Below the pieces are notes generated by a model. The model was not told the DNA's origin and made no database searches. It saw only the letters and a program-made list of their open reading frames with translations. From Nostoc linckia FACHB-104 (GTDB taxonomy: Bacteria > Cyanobacteriota > Cyanobacteriia > Cyanobacteriales > Nostocaceae): DNA of 64,000 nucleotides. The stretch is from the NCBI RefSeq assembly GCF_014696615.1, contig NZ_JACJQJ010000014.1, forward strand, positions 62,001-126,000, in the 5' to 3' direction. Shown here piece after piece: positions 62,768-64,000 of this stretch. The position numbers and the translations under genes are program-made. The first letter of the stretch is position 1; every line of letters begins with the position of its first letter.

Positions 62768-63061
62768 ATGGAGATGTTTACTTTGAATAATAAAAAGAAA
62801 AATAGCCGTTTTGATGAACTAATTGATGCTGCGCGTAGCCGTCAACAACGAGACAACCCACAGCTAATAGAAGATAAGCCGACTTCTTTAAGCAAAAGTA
62901 CCGACCCTGATTATATTCGCACAACTATCTATCTGCCTAAGCAGCTGCATCGAAAATTGAAAGCCGCAGCCGCTTTTCAGGAACGACAGATGAGCGACAT
63001 TATGACAGAGTTGGTTGAACAATGGCTTTTATCAAATGGGGGATTGGGGACTGGGGATTAG
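62768..63061 (+). CDS. Ribbon-helix-helix protein, likely partner of the ParA ATPase
   Basis: 97 residues starting MEMFTLNNKKKNSRFDELID. The C-terminal half (about 50-88) has a beta strand DYIRTTIYLP followed by two helices, KQLHRKLKAAAAFQERQMSD and IMTELVEQWL, the RHH (CopG/ParG-like) DNA-binding fold. The N-terminal half is charged and flexible, as in ParA-stimulating partners. The final SNGGLGTGD is encoded by a GGGGATTGGGGACT repeat and is probably a neutral addition. It could bind the palindromes upstream of the parA-like gene. Confidence 0.82.
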   Translation: MEMFTLNNKKKNSRFDELIDAARSRQQRDNPQLIEDKPTSLSKSTDPDYIRTTIYLPKQLHRKLKAAAAFQERQMSDIMTELVEQWLLSNGGLGTGD

Positions 63062-63092
63062 GGAATGGGTAATTGGTACAAATACCAAATAA

Positions 63093-63749
63093 CTAAAGCA
63101 CAATTTCCTCGCCTCGTTCGGTGAAGCGTACTTCTTTAATCTTCCATTGAGGGTTACTAGTGAGGGTTTTGCGAAGGCTACCAAACATGGCAAACTGTTC
63201 ACAACTAGAAAGTGAAGCTATTTGCCGTTTGGAGTTGGGCGATACTCGCAAATCAACGGTAGCAACGCCATTTTTGAGGTTGACGCGATAACTAGATAAG
63301 TTAAAGTCTCCTGAATCTCTTTGTTCTAAAATCTTACTTACTGCACCTTCTACAGGCTCATCTGCTGGTACTGCTACTTTTTGGGGAATTAGTTGTTGGC
63401 ATTGAGTGTCACTTGTGTATAGGGTGACATTGGTAGTTTTACCTGTAGCAGCTTGCTCTGTAGGAGATTCTTTGGCTGTGGGTGTTTCTATTGTAGTTGC
63501 AGCAGGTGTGCTTTCGGTGGTTGCTTTAGGTGAAGGTATGCCAATATTATCAGATTTAGCCCTCAGTTGAGCCATGCTGGGCGTTTGGCTGGGAGAGGGG
63601 AATGATGTGACATTTGCTGTTGGAGTGGGCTCTGGTGCCTCGCTGGCGGTATCCTGAGTAGAGCTAGGATTAGAACTACAACTGCTAATGCTGGTTGCGA
63701 TCGCCACAGCAATGAATGGTAAAAAATATCTTTTAGTTAGGCTCATCAT
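63093..63749 (-). CDS. Lipoprotein with GerMN-like domain
   Basis: 218 residues from ATG 63749, with GGGG eight bases upstream; GTG 63758 is less likely. The signal peptide ends in SISSC (lipobox), so the protein should be lipid-anchored outside the inner membrane. A long Thr/Pro/Ser-rich linker (about 24-100) precedes a C-terminal domain (about 105-218) with VTLYTSDTQCQQLIPQ, VEGAVSKILEQ and VATVDLRVS, resembling the GerMN/sporulation-germination fold. Its role in cyanobacteria is unknown, perhaps at the cell wall. It is convergent with the RHH gene. Confidence 0.82.
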   Translation of the reverse strand: MMSLTKRYFLPFIAVAIATSISSCSSNPSSTQDTASEAPEPTPTANVTSFPSPSQTPSMAQLRAKSDNIGIPSPKATTESTPAATTIETPTAKESPTEQAATGKTTNVTLYTSDTQCQQLIPQKVAVPADEPVEGAVSKILEQRDSGDFNLSSYRVNLKNGVATVDLRVSPNSKRQIASLSSCEQFAMFGSLRKTLTSNPQWKIKEVRFTERGEEIVL

Positions 63750-63957
63750 GTTATACACCCCTTTGAAGTTGTTGCTTTGAAGTTGTTAGGTTGTTGTTAT
63801 TAACTTCAGTGTTATGATTCTCCGTTCCGTATAAATTAGCGAGATTTGAATTAGGTTTATCCAAGCTTAATTTTGTTAGTAAAATTGCTGATATTTCCAA
63901 CCCTTACCCTAATTTAGCCTTAAATTGTCAGTACTTTCCTCAATGCCAGAAAAGCTT
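63750..63957. other. Intergenic region
   Basis: No gene or strong hairpin is seen in this stretch, which contains upstream regions of divergent genes. TTGTTG-type repeats lie at 63757-63800. Confidence 0.35.
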
Positions 63958-64000
63958 ATGTCTAACAATGAAGCCAGTACATACGATATCCGTAATGCTG
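63958..64000 (+). CDS. Start of an unidentified gene (partial, cut by window edge)
   Basis: A frame opening at ATG 63958 reads MSNNEASTYDIRNA and runs off the edge; an in-frame ATG at 63943 (MPEKLMSNN) is an alternative. Proteins with such YD(I/L)RNA N-termini are often large cyanobacterial conflict or repeat proteins, but 14 residues are too few to decide. Confidence 0.4.
   Translation, partial: MSNNEASTYDIRNA

Overview
The window comes from the chromosome of a filamentous, heterocyst-forming cyanobacterium (order Nostocales). The reasons are the very frequent GCGATCGC (HIP1) octamer, heptamer-type short tandem repeats in most intergenic gaps, a clear patA gene (heterocyst patterning), a RuBisCO activase with a RuBisCO-small-subunit-like tail, a high-light-inducible protein, and many proteins of cyanobacterial type. 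No rRNA or tRNA gene and no CRISPR array was recognised. The exact species cannot be told from the sequence alone.

Layout. 1-2.4 kb: the N-terminal 796 codons of a malectin/Calx-beta repeat surface protein on the minus strand, running off the left edge. 2.4-11 kb: housekeeping and mixed genes (Uma2-type nuclease, orphan sugar-binding lipoprotein, MFS transporter, accD, prepilin peptidase, leuB). 11-23.6 kb: MscS channel, an ABC-2 exporter with two paralogous permeases, a five-unit tandem repeat array with strong hairpins, an osmoprotectant ABC importer, alanine dehydrogenase, a HLIP and a small membrane protein. 23.7-34.9 kb: a WD40 protein, then a signalling block with a five-domain response regulator (REC-winged helix-Hpt-REC-REC), a 1344-residue multi-PAS histidine kinase whose GAF domain has both cysteines of a DXCF-type cyanobacteriochrome, two stand-alone receivers, and patA followed by a receiver that has lost its phospho-acceptor Asp. 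36-41.2 kb: a three-gene TPR-CHAT protease / small helical protein / C-terminally membrane-anchored protein cassette that looks like a conflict or cell-death system. 41.4-60.6 kb: rluD-like, thioredoxin, prmA, serA, a WD40 Ser/Thr kinase, a methyltransferase-HIT fusion, rca, a GH13 amylase-type enzyme, a GT-B glycosyltransferase, a Rpn/DUF4351-type nuclease, YjbQ, a Nif3-like protein, two small conserved proteins and a beta-lactamase-fold hydrolase. 60.9-64 kb: a 40-residue membrane protein, a ParA-type ATPase with a ribbon-helix-helix partner behind a palindromic AT-rich region, a GerMN-like lipoprotein and the start of one more gene.

Mobile and repeat content is unusual and well resolved. 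One family of 111-149 bp miniature elements occurs four times (24896, 27080, 31900, 41207), each flanked by a 10-bp direct duplication (three perfect, one 9/10). A second family with GGGACTTCCA ends occurs twice (15519, 17715), each with a 3-bp duplication; one copy abuts an ABC permease stop codon and the other sits inside the tandem array. Two further families have ends AGGACTTACGCA and GTAGGTTGGGTT.

How the genes work together. The 25.2-31.8 kb block can be read as a light-responsive phosphorelay resembling the RcaE/RcaF/RcaC arrangement of chromatic acclimation. The 36.1-41.2 kb cassette is probably one transcription unit, in which a CHAT protease with a TPR sensor could act on a membrane protein. 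The 18.7-21.0 kb genes form a complete osmoprotectant importer, and 12.6-17.4 kb an exporter. Functions are inferred from motifs read by eye; no database search was run.
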